The notes under the pieces are model-generated. The model saw only the letters and a program-made list of their open reading frames with translations. It ran no database searches and was not told the DNA's origin. This document shows positions 25,536 to 34,906 of a stretch of 64,000 nt of DNA, piece after piece. Position 1 is the first letter of the stretch. Each line of letters opens with the position of its first letter. A program made the translations under genes and the position numbers. The DNA comes from JAXGTO01 sp040774885 (GTDB taxonomy: Bacteria; Actinomycetota; Coriobacteriia; Coriobacteriales; Eggerthellaceae): the NCBI GenBank assembly GCA_040774885.1, contig JAXGTO010000002.1, positions 1 to 64,000 on the forward strand, in the 5' to 3' direction.

Positions 25536-25560
25536 AACCGATTCGCAGCGCAAAAGGGAA

Positions 25561-25594
25561 GGCCCCGCACCGTCTTGACGGTGCGGGGCCCTTT
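25561..25594. terminator. Terminator between convergent luxR-type and yfcC genes
   Basis: GGCCCCGCACCG (25561-25572) pairs perfectly with CGGTGCGGGGCC (25579-25590), followed by CTTT. It ends the LuxR-type transcript and possibly the opposite one. Confidence 0.75.
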
Positions 25595-25653
25595 CACCCC
25601 TGCGTGCATACGAGCTGCCCTGGGAGTTTACGGCAGCTGGCTTGACGCAAGTA

Positions 25654-27240
25654 TCAGAATACCAAAACCATGGCTACCAGCATGGCTCCGCCGAATACCA
25701 ACGTGAATATTACCATCGGCCATACGAATCTCAACCAATGCGAATACTTCATGTCGAGCATCTGCAGCGTTGCCATCACCAAGCCTGTTGGCGCGATGTA
25801 GAGCATGGCGTACTGGCCCCATTGGTAGGCGCACACGACAACCCAGCGAGGGATTCCCACGGTGTCGGCCAAAGGAGCGAGAATGGGCATCGAGAGCACG
25901 GCCAGGCCCGAAGAAGACGGAACCACGAAGCCGAGCAGGAAGAAGATGACCATCATCATGAGGATGAACGCCGGGCCGCTCATGCCCGCAACCAGGTTGG
26001 ACGAATTGAACAGCAGCGTGTCGCTGATGAGGCCCTGGTTCATGACGTAGTTGACGCCACGTGCCAAGCCGATGATGAGGGACACGCCCACCAAGCTGGA
26101 AGACCCGGCCGTGAAGGCATCCACCAGATGCTTTTCGCTGAGCTTGTTCGGACCGGTGGCAGCAATGAACATGATGATGATGGCGATGGCCAAAAACGAT
26201 GCGGCCATGGCGGGGAACCACCAGCCCAAGCTCATCACGCCGAATACCATGATGGGGAACGCGGCGACGAACAGGATGAGGATGAGCTTTTTGCGCCAGG
26301 TGAATGCCTGCACGCCCTCTTCGCCGTCATCGACGTTCCACATGGCATCGAACTTGGCTTTGTCTTCATAGGTGTAGCTGAATGAGGGGTCGGCTTTGAC
26401 CTTCTTGCTGTACCAATACAGATAGGAGATGATCACGATGGCGCCCACGATGCAGCCGGCGATGCGCCATTCGATTCCCTCGGTGAACACCACGCCGGCG
26501 GCGTTGGATGCGATAACCGAAGAAAACGGATTGATGGTGGAAAAGGTGGTGCCGATGCTGCCGGCCATGAAGATGGCGCCGACGCAAACGATGGAGTCGT
26601 ACCCCATCGCGATGAAGATAGGCGCCAGAATCGGATAGAAGGCAACGGCCTCTTCCTCCAAGCCGCATGTGGTGCCGCCGAGCACCATGAGCAACGATAC
26701 GATGAACACGAGCATGAACTCGTGCCCCTTTGTCTTCTTGGTAAGCGCCACCAGTCCCGACTCGAAGGCTCCGGTGGCTTTGACCACGCCGATCAAACCG
26801 CCGAGTACCAGGATGAACACGATGATGTCGGCCCCTTCGATGGTTCCTTGGACCATCGATACCGTCACATCGCTCAGACCCATGGGATTTTGATCCAGAT
26901 TCTCATAAGTATTGGGAATCGAGATGGCCTTGGTAATGGAACCGCTGGTGAACTGATCGATACCGATCTGCACGCCCAGTTGGTCGAGCTCATCTTGCGT
27001 GGCGTCGACAGTCGTGACTTCGCCGTGCGGATCGGTGATCTGCAATTGGTTGCTGCTGGCGTCATAGAGCAACTTGGAATACGAGCCCGCGGGCACCACC
27101 CACGTGGCCGCCACTGCCAGCAAGGTGATGACGAACAAAATAGTGAACGCGCTTGGGAAATTGTGCTTCTTTCGGCCCTTCTTGCGATCCTTGGCGGGCT
27201 TTGCGGCAACCGGCATGGCGGCCGCAGCAGAATCTGACAT
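25654..27240 (-). CDS. YfcC-family carrier (C4-dicarboxylate/amino acid-type)
   Basis: A 528-residue polytopic membrane protein with about 12 spans, of the YfcC/DcuC-related group of anaerobic carriers (ion transporter superfamily). A Lys-rich N-terminal tail precedes the first helix at about residue 30. Family-like stretches are GGLIGVVKATGAFE, CGLEEEAVAFYPIL, GSIGTTFSTINPFS and VPSSSGLAVLSMPIL, the last resembling a re-entrant loop. Substrates of the family are dicarboxylates, amino acids or peptides; which one applies here is unknown. The start has AAGGAGGAGG. It is convergent with the LuxR-type gene. Confidence 0.87.
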   Translation of the reverse strand: MSDSAAAAMPVAAKPAKDRKKGRKKHNFPSAFTILFVITLLAVAATWVVPAGSYSKLLYDASSNQLQITDPHGEVTTVDATQDELDQLGVQIGIDQFTSGSITKAISIPNTYENLDQNPMGLSDVTVSMVQGTIEGADIIVFILVLGGLIGVVKATGAFESGLVALTKKTKGHEFMLVFIVSLLMVLGGTTCGLEEEAVAFYPILAPIFIAMGYDSIVCVGAIFMAGSIGTTFSTINPFSSVIASNAAGVVFTEGIEWRIAGCIVGAIVIISYLYWYSKKVKADPSFSYTYEDKAKFDAMWNVDDGEEGVQAFTWRKKLILILFVAAFPIMVFGVMSLGWWFPAMAASFLAIAIIIMFIAATGPNKLSEKHLVDAFTAGSSSLVGVSLIIGLARGVNYVMNQGLISDTLLFNSSNLVAGMSGPAFILMMMVIFFLLGFVVPSSSGLAVLSMPILAPLADTVGIPRWVVVCAYQWGQYAMLYIAPTGLVMATLQMLDMKYSHWLRFVWPMVIFTLVFGGAMLVAMVLVF

Positions 27241-27471
27241 AGAATCCTCCTCCTTGTGGTGATCCTCCTTGCGCGGATGGAATCGCGCCCCTTGTCCGCG
27301 CGTTTGCAGGAATGGGGAGGAACATGGTGCAGGATGCTCTTCCCAGCAGGCCGCACAGCGCGATCGCGCGACCTTCTACAACGCACAGCATTGCGCGCAA
27401 TCGTGGTCGAGGCGAAGGATTAAATCGGTATTAGCCGGTCTGTATCTTGGGGTTACAACTCCTGTTTGCGC

Positions 27472-27485
27472 AGTTCGCGCGAACT
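27472..27485. promoter_or_regulatory. 14-bp perfect palindrome upstream of acpP
   Basis: AGTTCGC-GCGAACT lies in the 316-bp region between the divergent yfcC and acpP genes. A TACAAT (27521-27526) downstream may be the acpP -10 box, which would put the palindrome near or upstream of the -35 position. Nothing else is recognised in this intergenic stretch. Confidence 0.35.
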
Positions 27486-27556
27486 CCCACAATGCGACCG
27501 GCACAACAAGGCCGCTCGGTTACAATAATCACCAGCATCCGAAGAAAGGAACCGCC

Positions 27557-27775
27557 ATGGCCACCATGGATACCATCAAAAACATCTTGTCCGAAAAGCT
27601 CGATATCGACCCCTCCACCGTATCGGCGGATTCGACATTCGATTCCCTCAACATCGATTCGCTGGACATGGTGGAGCTCATCTGCGATCTGGAAGAGCGC
27701 GCCGATATCGACTTGGGCGAGCCCGAAAACCTTTCCACCGTGGGCGATCTGGTTTCCTACATCGATTCACTGTAG
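27557..27775 (+). CDS. acpP: Acyl carrier protein
   Basis: A 72-residue acidic four-helix carrier. The phosphopantetheine Ser is Ser35 in NIDSLDMVEL, followed by the helix II acidic face (LICDLEERADIDL). It carries acyl chains in fatty-acid synthesis. It lies outside a fab cluster, 57 bp before a DegV-family gene. ATG 27557 follows AAAGGA at normal spacing. It could be a specialised rather than the main carrier protein; the window cannot tell. Confidence 0.93.
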   Translation: MATMDTIKNILSEKLDIDPSTVSADSTFDSLNIDSLDMVELICDLEERADIDLGEPENLSTVGDLVSYIDSL

Positions 27776-27832
27776 AACCCGACCGAAATCGGCGCATTGA
27801 GCGCCGGCCTATTCCGGCAAGGAGCAATACCC

Positions 27833-28708
27833 ATGTCCTATACCATCGTCACCGATTCCAGCTGCAACCTTCTGGAAACGACCATTGAAGAATACGGTCT
27901 GCGTATCCTTCCCCTCACGTTCATGATAGATGGCGTGCAGTATCGCAGTTTCACCGAGGGAACGCATACCGACCTCAAGCAGTTCTACGACATGATGCGG
28001 CAGGGCAAGGTGATAACCACATCGCTTCCCAATCAGGCCGAAAGCCGCGAGTTGCTTGAAAACCTGCTGAAGCAGGGCGAGGACATCCTCTATATCGGCT
28101 TTTCAAGCGGGTTGTCCGGCACCTATGAGGCCACGCGCCTTCTGCTGGAAGACCTGAAATCGATGTATCCCGGACGCACGGTGCATTCTATCGACACCTT
28201 GGGAGCATCGGGCGGCGAAGGCCTGCTGGTCCACTATGCAGCCACCATGAAACGCGAAGGAAAAAGCATCGACGAGGTTGCCGCCTGGGTGCGGGAAAAC
28301 CGCCTGCATCTGGCACATTGGTTCACAGTGGACGACTTGATGTTCCTGTTCCGCGGGGGCCGCGTTTCGCGCACCAGCGCCTGGGCGGGAACCATGCTGG
28401 CCATCAAGCCCGTCATGCACATGGACGACGCCGGCCACCTGATTCCTTTGGAAAAGGTACGCACCCGCAAAAAGAGCCTGCTGGCCCTGGTGGACCACAT
28501 GGAGCGAAGCGCCATCCGCCCTATCGATGATCAAACCGTCTTCATCACCCACGGCGATTGCCTCGATGACGCCCGATTCGTTGCCGACGAAGTGCAGCGC
28601 CGCTTCAATCCGAAGCGCATCGGGATAAACTACGTCGATCCCGTCATCGGCGCACACAGCGGCCCAGGCACCGTGGCTCTGTTCTTCTTGGCTGAAAGCC
28701 GCAACTGA
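27833..28708 (+). CDS. DegV/FakB-family fatty-acid-binding protein
   Basis: A 291-residue protein of the DegV fold. It opens with YTIVTDSSCNL, and further motifs are TTSLPNQAE, the FSSGLSGTYEATRLL ligand loop, LGASGGEGLLV, the FLFRGGRVSR stretch, and GPGTVALFF near the end. FakB members hold a fatty acid while the kinase FakA phosphorylates it for phospholipid synthesis; no fakA is in the window. ATG 27833 has AAGGAG 8 nt upstream. Position right after acpP fits a role in fatty-acid incorporation. Confidence 0.92.
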   Translation: MSYTIVTDSSCNLLETTIEEYGLRILPLTFMIDGVQYRSFTEGTHTDLKQFYDMMRQGKVITTSLPNQAESRELLENLLKQGEDILYIGFSSGLSGTYEATRLLLEDLKSMYPGRTVHSIDTLGASGGEGLLVHYAATMKREGKSIDEVAAWVRENRLHLAHWFTVDDLMFLFRGGRVSRTSAWAGTMLAIKPVMHMDDAGHLIPLEKVRTRKKSLLALVDHMERSAIRPIDDQTVFITHGDCLDDARFVADEVQRRFNPKRIGINYVDPVIGAHSGPGTVALFFLAESRN

Positions 28709-28713
28709 TCCGC

Positions 28714-28747
28714 AAAAAAAAGCCCCGCCTCTGCAGGCGGGGCTTTT
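28714..28747. terminator. Bidirectional terminator between degV and aspS
   Basis: GCCCCGCC (28722-28729) pairs with GGCGGGGC (28736-28743). Eight A precede it and four T follow, so it can stop transcripts from both convergent genes. Confidence 0.9.
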
Positions 28748-28750
28748 AAC

Positions 28751-30529
28751 TTACAGAAGGCGTAGACTCACTTCTTTGAGCTGTCTCCCCGAAACCTCGC
28801 CGGGAGCGCCGGTCATGGGATCGGCGGCGCTGCTGGTCTTGGGGAAGGCGATGACGTCGCGGATGGAATCCTTGCCCGCCAGCAACATGACCAGACGGTC
28901 GAGACCCAGTGCGATGCCGCCATGGGGCGGAGCGCCCAGTTCGAGCGCATGGATGAGATGGCCGAACTTGACGTCGATTTCTTCATCGGTGAGCCCGCAG
29001 CGGCGCAGCACACGACGCTGCAGGTCTGCCGTGTGGATACGGATGGTGCCGCCACCGGCCTCGAAACCATCCATCACCAGGTCGTAGCTGTAGCTTCCGC
29101 ATTCGAGCGGCGCAGTTTCGATCTTATCCCAATCGCTTTCGGGAATCATGGTGAAGGGATGGTGCTCGGCGGCGTATTTTCCGGTTTCCTCATCAAGGCG
29201 GAACATGGGGAAGTTGACCACCCACAAAAGGGCATGGCCTTCACGCGGGATATCCAACGCTTCGGCCATATGCAGGCGCAGCGCGGCCAGAACGGCGCTG
29301 GCCGTATCGAAGGTGTCGGCGGCGAACAGGAGCAAGTCGCCCGGTTCCACATCCATGGCCTTTTTGAGTGCGGCGAATTCTTCGTCGCTGAAGAACTTGA
29401 TGATGGGACTCTTTTCTTTGCCATCGGTGGTGAAGGCAATCCATGCCATGCCCTTCGCACCGTTGGCGGCAGCGATGTCGGCAAGCTTTTCGACCTCGCC
29501 ACGACTCCAGTCACCGGCGCCCTTGGCGTTGATGGCCTTGACCACGCCGCCACCCTGGGCGACGCTCGAGAACACCTTGAATCCGCAATCGCGCACGATG
29601 TCGGTGAGATCCACCAATTCCATACCGAAACGCACGTCGGGACGGTCGCAACCGAAGCGGTCCATGGCCTCTTTCCACTGCATGCGCTGCAACGGGAAGG
29701 AATGGGTCACGCCCACGGCTTCAAGGGTGGAAGCCATGACGTCTTCCATCATGTCCATGACCTCTTCGTTTTCGACGAAGCTCATCTCGATGTCCACCTG
29801 GGTGAACTCGGGCTGACGGTCGGCGCGCAAGTCTTCATCGCGGAAGCAGCGGGCTATCTGGTAGTAGCGCTCGATGCCGCCCACCATCAGCATCTGCTTG
29901 AATTGCTGGGGGCTTTGCGGCAGGGCGTAGAAACGTCCGGGATTTGGACGGCTGGGAACGATGTAGTCGCGTGCGCCTTCAGGAGTGCTGTTGGCCAGGA
30001 TGGGAGTCTCGACTTCGAGGAAACCGCGTTCGTCGAGTGCCGCACGCATGGCGCGGGTCACCTTGTGGCGCAACAGGAGGGCATCGTACATCTCGGGACG
30101 ACGCAAATCGATGTAGCGCCACTTCATGCGCGTGGTCTCATCGGTTTCGATGCCATCTTCGATGGCGAACGGCGGCGTTACCGAAGTGTTCAGCACGGTG
30201 ATGGCCGAGACCAAAATCTCGATCTGACCGGTGGCCATATTGGGATTGACGGCCTCGTCATCACGAGCTCGAACGGTGCCGCGCACCTGGATGACCCATT
30301 CGCGGGCAAGATGCTCGGCGGTGTGGAAATCGGCCTCGGACACGCAGTCGGGGTCGAACACGCATTGCGTGTAGCCCTCGCGGTCGCGCAGGTCGACGAA
30401 GATCAATCCGCCGTGGTCGCGGTTATGCCATACCCAGCCGGCCAGGGTGACTTCGTCGCCCACCGCGTCGCTGCGCAGTTCTCCGCAGGTATGGTCATGC
30501 ATGCAGTACTCGTTGAGGTAATCGGTCAT
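28751..30529 (-). CDS. aspS: Aspartyl-tRNA synthetase
   Basis: A 592-residue bacterial-type class II synthetase. Order: OB-fold anticodon-binding domain (about 10-120, AGWVWHNRDHGGLIFVDLRD), catalytic core with LLRHKVTRAMRAAL, EVETPIL, SPQQFKQMLM and the motif 2 region RCFRDEDLRADRQPEFTQ, the GAD insertion (about 300-420), and motif 3 GIALGLDRLVMLL. It may charge tRNA-Asp only, or also tRNA-Asn; this needs the rest of the genome. It starts 33 bp after hisS, the usual pairing. Confidence 0.97.
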   Translation of the reverse strand: MTDYLNEYCMHDHTCGELRSDAVGDEVTLAGWVWHNRDHGGLIFVDLRDREGYTQCVFDPDCVSEADFHTAEHLAREWVIQVRGTVRARDDEAVNPNMATGQIEILVSAITVLNTSVTPPFAIEDGIETDETTRMKWRYIDLRRPEMYDALLLRHKVTRAMRAALDERGFLEVETPILANSTPEGARDYIVPSRPNPGRFYALPQSPQQFKQMLMVGGIERYYQIARCFRDEDLRADRQPEFTQVDIEMSFVENEEVMDMMEDVMASTLEAVGVTHSFPLQRMQWKEAMDRFGCDRPDVRFGMELVDLTDIVRDCGFKVFSSVAQGGGVVKAINAKGAGDWSRGEVEKLADIAAANGAKGMAWIAFTTDGKEKSPIIKFFSDEEFAALKKAMDVEPGDLLLFAADTFDTASAVLAALRLHMAEALDIPREGHALLWVVNFPMFRLDEETGKYAAEHHPFTMIPESDWDKIETAPLECGSYSYDLVMDGFEAGGGTIRIHTADLQRRVLRRCGLTDEEIDVKFGHLIHALELGAPPHGGIALGLDRLVMLLAGKDSIRDVIAFPKTSSAADPMTGAPGEVSGRQLKEVSLRLL

Positions 30530-30562
30530 CGCCGGAAGCTCCTTATCCCGTTTTCTTGCAAC

Positions 30563-31909
30563 CTAGCGGGCGAACGCCAGGAAGTCTTCGATGCGCACGG
30601 CACCGGCGTGCGCACGCAGAAAGTCCATTGTAGCGTTGATGTCCAACGCGTGCTCGTCATGTGTGTCCATATCGCGCAAAGTGACGGTTCCCGCCGCCAA
30701 TTCATCGGGTCCCAATACCAACACGGTACGGCTGGCATGTTTTCCCGCTTGTTTGAACTGGCTTTTAAGGCTGCGTCCCTGATGGTCGCAGTCCGCTTTC
30801 AATCCGGCATCGCGCAGTGCCTGCAACCAGGTGAAGACCTCGCCGCGCAGGGAATCATCCACGCAAGCCACGTAGGCATCAAGCTGAACAGGGTCGGGCA
30901 ACGGCATGCCGGCATCGACCAGCGCATTGCGACAACGCTCATAGCCCAGGGCGAAACCGAAACCGGGCGTGGGCTTGCCGCCGATTTCTTCCACCAAACC
31001 GTCATAGCGTCCGCCGCCGCCCAAAGCGTTTTGCGCGCGCTCGTCGCCGGTCTGCACTTCGAACACGGTACGCGTGTAGTAGTCGAGCCCGCGTACAAGC
31101 GTGGAGTCTTCGACGTAGCCGATGCCCGCACCGTCCAAAAGCGCTTTGACCGCTTCATAGTGTTCGCGGCAGTCGTCGCACAGCGCATCGATGATGGTGG
31201 GCGCCGTGGCCATCACGGCCATGCATTCGGGATGCTTGCAGTCGAATGCGCGCAGCGGGTTGGTTTCGGCGCGTTGGCGGCATTCGTCGCACATGTCGTC
31301 GACGTGTTCCAAGATATGCGCGCGAACGGCATCGCGATAGGCGGGCCGGCATTCGGCGCATCCCATGGAGTTGACAAGCAGCCGCAAAGAGTCGGTGGCG
31401 ATGCCCAGCTCTTCAAAGAACCGAACCAGCATGATGATGCCCTCGGCATCGATGGTGGGATCTTCGGCACCCAGGCACTCGATGCCGATCTGGTTGAACT
31501 GGCGCTGACGACCCTTCTGCGGACGTTCCGCGCGAAACATCGGACCCGCATACATCAGCTTGATAGGCGATCCTCCAGGAACCACCAGCCCGTTTTCAAC
31601 CACGGCACGAACCACCCCGGCCGTTCCCTCGGGGCGCAGGCTGAACGAATCGACGTTGGCGTCGGGCCCTTTCTCGAGCAAGGTGGCCAGATTGGCGCCG
31701 GAAATGGCGGTGAACATCTCTTTGCCCACCACATCGGTGGCCGCCCCGATGCCGCGCACGAACAAATCGGTCTGCTCGAACAGCGGTGTTTCGATGGGCA
31801 GATAGCCATAGCGGCCGAACACGGTCGATGCCGTGTCTTTGAAGCGGTTCCAAAACGCCGCTTCGGACGGCAGCATGTCGAACGTGCCCTTTGGTTTGCG
31901 AATAGCCAT
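30563..31909 (-). CDS. hisS: Histidyl-tRNA synthetase
   Basis: A 448-residue class II synthetase. Motif 1 region begins GTFDMLPSEAAFW; motif 2 is MFRAERPQKGRQRQFNQ; the histidine-specific LVRGLDYYTRTVFEV and the motif 3 region GFGFALGYERC follow. An insert of about 90 residues between them carries four CxxC-like pairs (CAECR, CDECR, CKHPEC, CDDC), as in many bacterial HisRS of this branch. The C-terminal anticodon-binding domain completes it. ATG 31909 is used; TTG 31918 is closer to the GGGGG ribosome site and is possible. Confidence 0.96.
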   Translation of the reverse strand: MAIRKPKGTFDMLPSEAAFWNRFKDTASTVFGRYGYLPIETPLFEQTDLFVRGIGAATDVVGKEMFTAISGANLATLLEKGPDANVDSFSLRPEGTAGVVRAVVENGLVVPGGSPIKLMYAGPMFRAERPQKGRQRQFNQIGIECLGAEDPTIDAEGIIMLVRFFEELGIATDSLRLLVNSMGCAECRPAYRDAVRAHILEHVDDMCDECRQRAETNPLRAFDCKHPECMAVMATAPTIIDALCDDCREHYEAVKALLDGAGIGYVEDSTLVRGLDYYTRTVFEVQTGDERAQNALGGGGRYDGLVEEIGGKPTPGFGFALGYERCRNALVDAGMPLPDPVQLDAYVACVDDSLRGEVFTWLQALRDAGLKADCDHQGRSLKSQFKQAGKHASRTVLVLGPDELAAGTVTLRDMDTHDEHALDINATMDFLRAHAGAVRIEDFLAFAR

Positions 31910-31925
31910 AATATGCAAAAGCCCC

Positions 31926-33044
31926 CTACAGATTGGCGACGATCAAGTCGCCCATGGCGGCGGTGCCGACGACTTTGCCGTTGGGCGTGTCATCGCCCGA
32001 CAAATCAACGGTGCGCCAGCCGTCTTCCAGCACGGCTTCGACGGATGCCTCGATGGCATCGGCCTGGTCGGCGGCGTTCAATCCGTAGCGCAGCATCATA
32101 GCGGCAGAAAGGATCTGCGCCAGAGGATTGGCGATTCCGCGTCCCGCGATATCGGGAGCGCTGCCATGGCTGGGCTCGAACAGCGCCGTGCCCGACCCCA
32201 AGCTGGCGCTGGCGAGCATTCCGAGCGAACCGGTGAGCATGCTGGCCTCATCGGAAAGGATGTCGCCGAACATGTTCTCGGTGACCAAAACGTCGAATTG
32301 GCGCGGGTCGCGAATCAACTGCATGGCGGCGTTGTCCACCAGCATGTCGATGACTTCGACGTCAGGGTAATCGCGGGCCACTTCGTGAACCACGCGCCTC
32401 CACAAACGGCTGGTATCGAGCACATTGGCCTTGTCGATGCTATGCAGCGTCTTCGATCGGCCGCGGGCCGCTTCGAAAGCACGACGCGCTATGCGCTCAA
32501 TCTCGTATTCACGGTATTCCAGCGTATCGACCGCACGGGCCCCACAGGTACCATCGACACCGGCACCCGGCTCATCCTCCACGCTTTCACGATGACCGAA
32601 ATACAGACCGCCGGTGAGCTCACGGACGATGACCAGGTCAACGCCGCGGACCACGTCGGCTTTGAGGGTGGAAGCATCGATGAGCGCATCATGGACCACC
32701 GCAGGACGCAGATTGGCGAACAGTCCGAGTTCCTTGCGAATCCCCAAAAGCCCCTGTTCGGGTCGAGGGGCCGAAGAATCGGTGGTATCCCACTTGGGAC
32801 CGCCGACCGCAGCCAAGAGCACGGCATCGCTAGCCCGCGCCACGTCAAGCGTTTTTTCGGGCAGCGCCGTACCGGAATCATCGATGGCGGCGCCGCCGAT
32901 GAGCGCTTCGGAAAACGAGAACGAAAGGTCGCTGCGATCCTCGATCGCATGCAAGACCTTCACCGCCTCGGCCAAGATCTCGGGGCCGATGCCGTCACCG
33001 GGCAGCAGACATACCTTGCAAGCCCTCTTCTCCGTTTCCGCCAT
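31926..33044 (-). CDS. leuB: 3-isopropylmalate dehydrogenase
   Basis: A 372-residue NAD-dependent decarboxylating dehydrogenase of leucine synthesis. It makes 2-oxoisocaproate from 3-isopropylmalate. Motifs: LLPGDGIGPEI, the substrate loop LLGIRKELGLFANLRP, VRELTGGLYFG, and EPSHGSAPDIAGRGIANPLA near the C-terminus. ATG 33044 has AAGGGA 7 nt upstream. It is separated from leuD by an ABC exporter gene, and is followed by hisS after 16 bp. No leuA is in the window. Confidence 0.96.
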   Translation of the reverse strand: MAETEKRACKVCLLPGDGIGPEILAEAVKVLHAIEDRSDLSFSFSEALIGGAAIDDSGTALPEKTLDVARASDAVLLAAVGGPKWDTTDSSAPRPEQGLLGIRKELGLFANLRPAVVHDALIDASTLKADVVRGVDLVIVRELTGGLYFGHRESVEDEPGAGVDGTCGARAVDTLEYREYEIERIARRAFEAARGRSKTLHSIDKANVLDTSRLWRRVVHEVARDYPDVEVIDMLVDNAAMQLIRDPRQFDVLVTENMFGDILSDEASMLTGSLGMLASASLGSGTALFEPSHGSAPDIAGRGIANPLAQILSAAMMLRYGLNAADQADAIEASVEAVLEDGWRTVDLSGDDTPNGKVVGTAAMGDLIVANL

Positions 33045-33103
33045 GCTCAAATCCCTTCTTCCACACCGTTTACTGCACTATGCATATCCCCGTATTGTAA
33101 CGG

Positions 33104-34906
33104 TCAGTCCCCTCCCAGGAACGCCCCGCTCTGGCGACTCCACAAACGGGCATATTCTCCCCCGGCTTTCACCAGTTGATCGTGGGTTCCGTCTTCCACG
33201 ATGCGGCCGTTTTCCAAAACGACGATGCGATCGAGGCTCGCCACCGTGGAAAGGCGATGGGCGATGACGATGGAGGTGCGTCCCTCCATCAGATTCGAAA
33301 GGGCATCCTGGATGAGCTTTTCGCTTTCGCTGTCGAGGGCGCTCGTGGCCTCATCGAGCACCAGGATGGGAGCATCGGAGAGAATGGCCCGGGCGATGGC
33401 GATGCGCTGGCGCTGACCACCGGAGAGCTTCACGCCCCTCTCACCCGTGACGGTCTCGAAGCCCTGCGGCAGCTTTTCGATGAATTCAGAGGCATTGGCG
33501 CGCCGTGCGGCTTCTTCCACTTCCGTATCCGTGGCGCCAGGCCGCGCGTAGGCGATGTTCTGCCTGATGGTGCGATGGAACAGAAGCGGTTCTTGCGGCA
33601 CGTAGGCAATGGAGCGACGCAAGCTCGACTGCGCCACCGAAGCGACGTTTTGGCCATCGACCAGCACGCTTCCCTGCTGGATATCGACCAAGCGCAACAG
33701 CAGTTTGGTGAGCGTCGTCTTGCCGCTGCCGGAACGGCCCACCAGCCCGACCCTCTGACCGGCGGGGATGTTGAGCGAAAAGTCATCGAACACCGCTTCG
33801 CCATCGGCACCGGCATCGTCATAGCAAAACGTGATATGCGAGAAATCGATGGCTCCACTGCGCACCGAAAGGTCGGGGGCGTCGGGAGCGTCGGCCACCA
33901 ACAGCGGCTCATCGAGCACCACGGTCATGTCGTGGGCGTCGCCGAAAGCGCGATTGATCTGCTGGAAGGTCTGGCTCAATCGGTTGAATTGCATGGTGAG
34001 CGAATTGGTATAGGTGAACATCATCACCAACGTGCTGGCCGAAATGCCGAACCAGGCGTTGCCGCCGGCCAGAAACACCGCCAACACGCACATGATGACC
34101 ACGATGAGGGTCGATGCCGCCGCGCCGCGGGCAATAGATGCGCGCATGCGCTTTGATTCCGCCGCCACCACGGTGTGGTTGGCATCGTCGAACTGCGCGC
34201 GCTCGGTGCTCTCCCGCCCGCACGTCTTCACCGCCAATATGTTGGTGATGGCATCGGAGAGCTCGCCCGAAAGCGAATTGGATGCGGCGGCCGCTTCGGC
34301 GTTGATGGGAAGGATGCGGCGGAACAACCGATAGACCACCGTCACATACACCACCAGAAGGCAGGCGAGAACGGCGGTGTACACCGGTATGCGGGGCGCC
34401 AACATGCCGAGCGTGAACACCGCCGAGCACACGATGGGCACCACGGCATATATGAAACTCTCCATGAGCGCGGAATACCCCGCCAAGAACTTGGTGGTCT
34501 GGCTGACCAACGACCCGCCGAATCGGTTGGCATGGAAGGTCATGGATTGATTGGAAAGCGTCTGGAACACCTGCGTGGCCAGCTCGTAGTCGGCGTTGAT
34601 CTCGAGTTTGGCCAACGCATAGTCCTGCAGCTTGCTGCACACCTGGCCTATCACGTTGCTGGCTATCAGTGCGACGATGAGCGGTCCGAAGACGTCGAAT
34701 ACCTGGTCGGCACCGACGCCGCCTTCCCCGATGCGATCGACCACCAAGCCCAAGATGTAGGGATTGGCAAAAGAAAGGAAGAAAACGAAGCCGATGGTAG
34801 CGCCCACCGCCAACGCGAACATGGGCCATTTTAGCGCGGTCACCTGCCAGAAACGCTGCAGGGTGCGCGTGGTGACCGATGCGCCCTTCGACACCCCCGA
34901 GCTCAT
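33104..34906 (-). CDS. ABC exporter, fused membrane and ATP-binding domains
   Basis: A 600-residue half-transporter of the multidrug/lipid exporter (ABCB-like) type; it acts as a dimer. Six membrane helices occupy about 25-310. The nucleotide-binding domain (about 355-600) has Walker A GLVGRSGSGKTTL, the signature KLSGGQRQRIAIARAIL, Walker B ILVLDEATSALD and the switch His in IVIAHRLSTV. The substrate is unknown. ATG 34906 overlaps the leuD stop as ATGA, and leuB follows after 59 bp, so it is embedded in the leucine operon. The longer frame from 34990 runs inside leuD and is not used. Confidence 0.93.
   Translation of the reverse strand: MSSGVSKGASVTTRTLQRFWQVTALKWPMFALAVGATIGFVFFLSFANPYILGLVVDRIGEGGVGADQVFDVFGPLIVALIASNVIGQVCSKLQDYALAKLEINADYELATQVFQTLSNQSMTFHANRFGGSLVSQTTKFLAGYSALMESFIYAVVPIVCSAVFTLGMLAPRIPVYTAVLACLLVVYVTVVYRLFRRILPINAEAAAASNSLSGELSDAITNILAVKTCGRESTERAQFDDANHTVVAAESKRMRASIARGAAASTLIVVIMCVLAVFLAGGNAWFGISASTLVMMFTYTNSLTMQFNRLSQTFQQINRAFGDAHDMTVVLDEPLLVADAPDAPDLSVRSGAIDFSHITFCYDDAGADGEAVFDDFSLNIPAGQRVGLVGRSGSGKTTLTKLLLRLVDIQQGSVLVDGQNVASVAQSSLRRSIAYVPQEPLLFHRTIRQNIAYARPGATDTEVEEAARRANASEFIEKLPQGFETVTGERGVKLSGGQRQRIAIARAILSDAPILVLDEATSALDSESEKLIQDALSNLMEGRTSIVIAHRLSTVASLDRIVVLENGRIVEDGTHDQLVKAGGEYARLWSRQSGAFLGGD

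Noticed and set aside
28922..32101. Plus-strand open frame of 1059 codons
   Set aside because: It lies antisense to aspS, hisS and leuB, which have full family motifs. GC-rich third positions leave the opposite frame open by chance.
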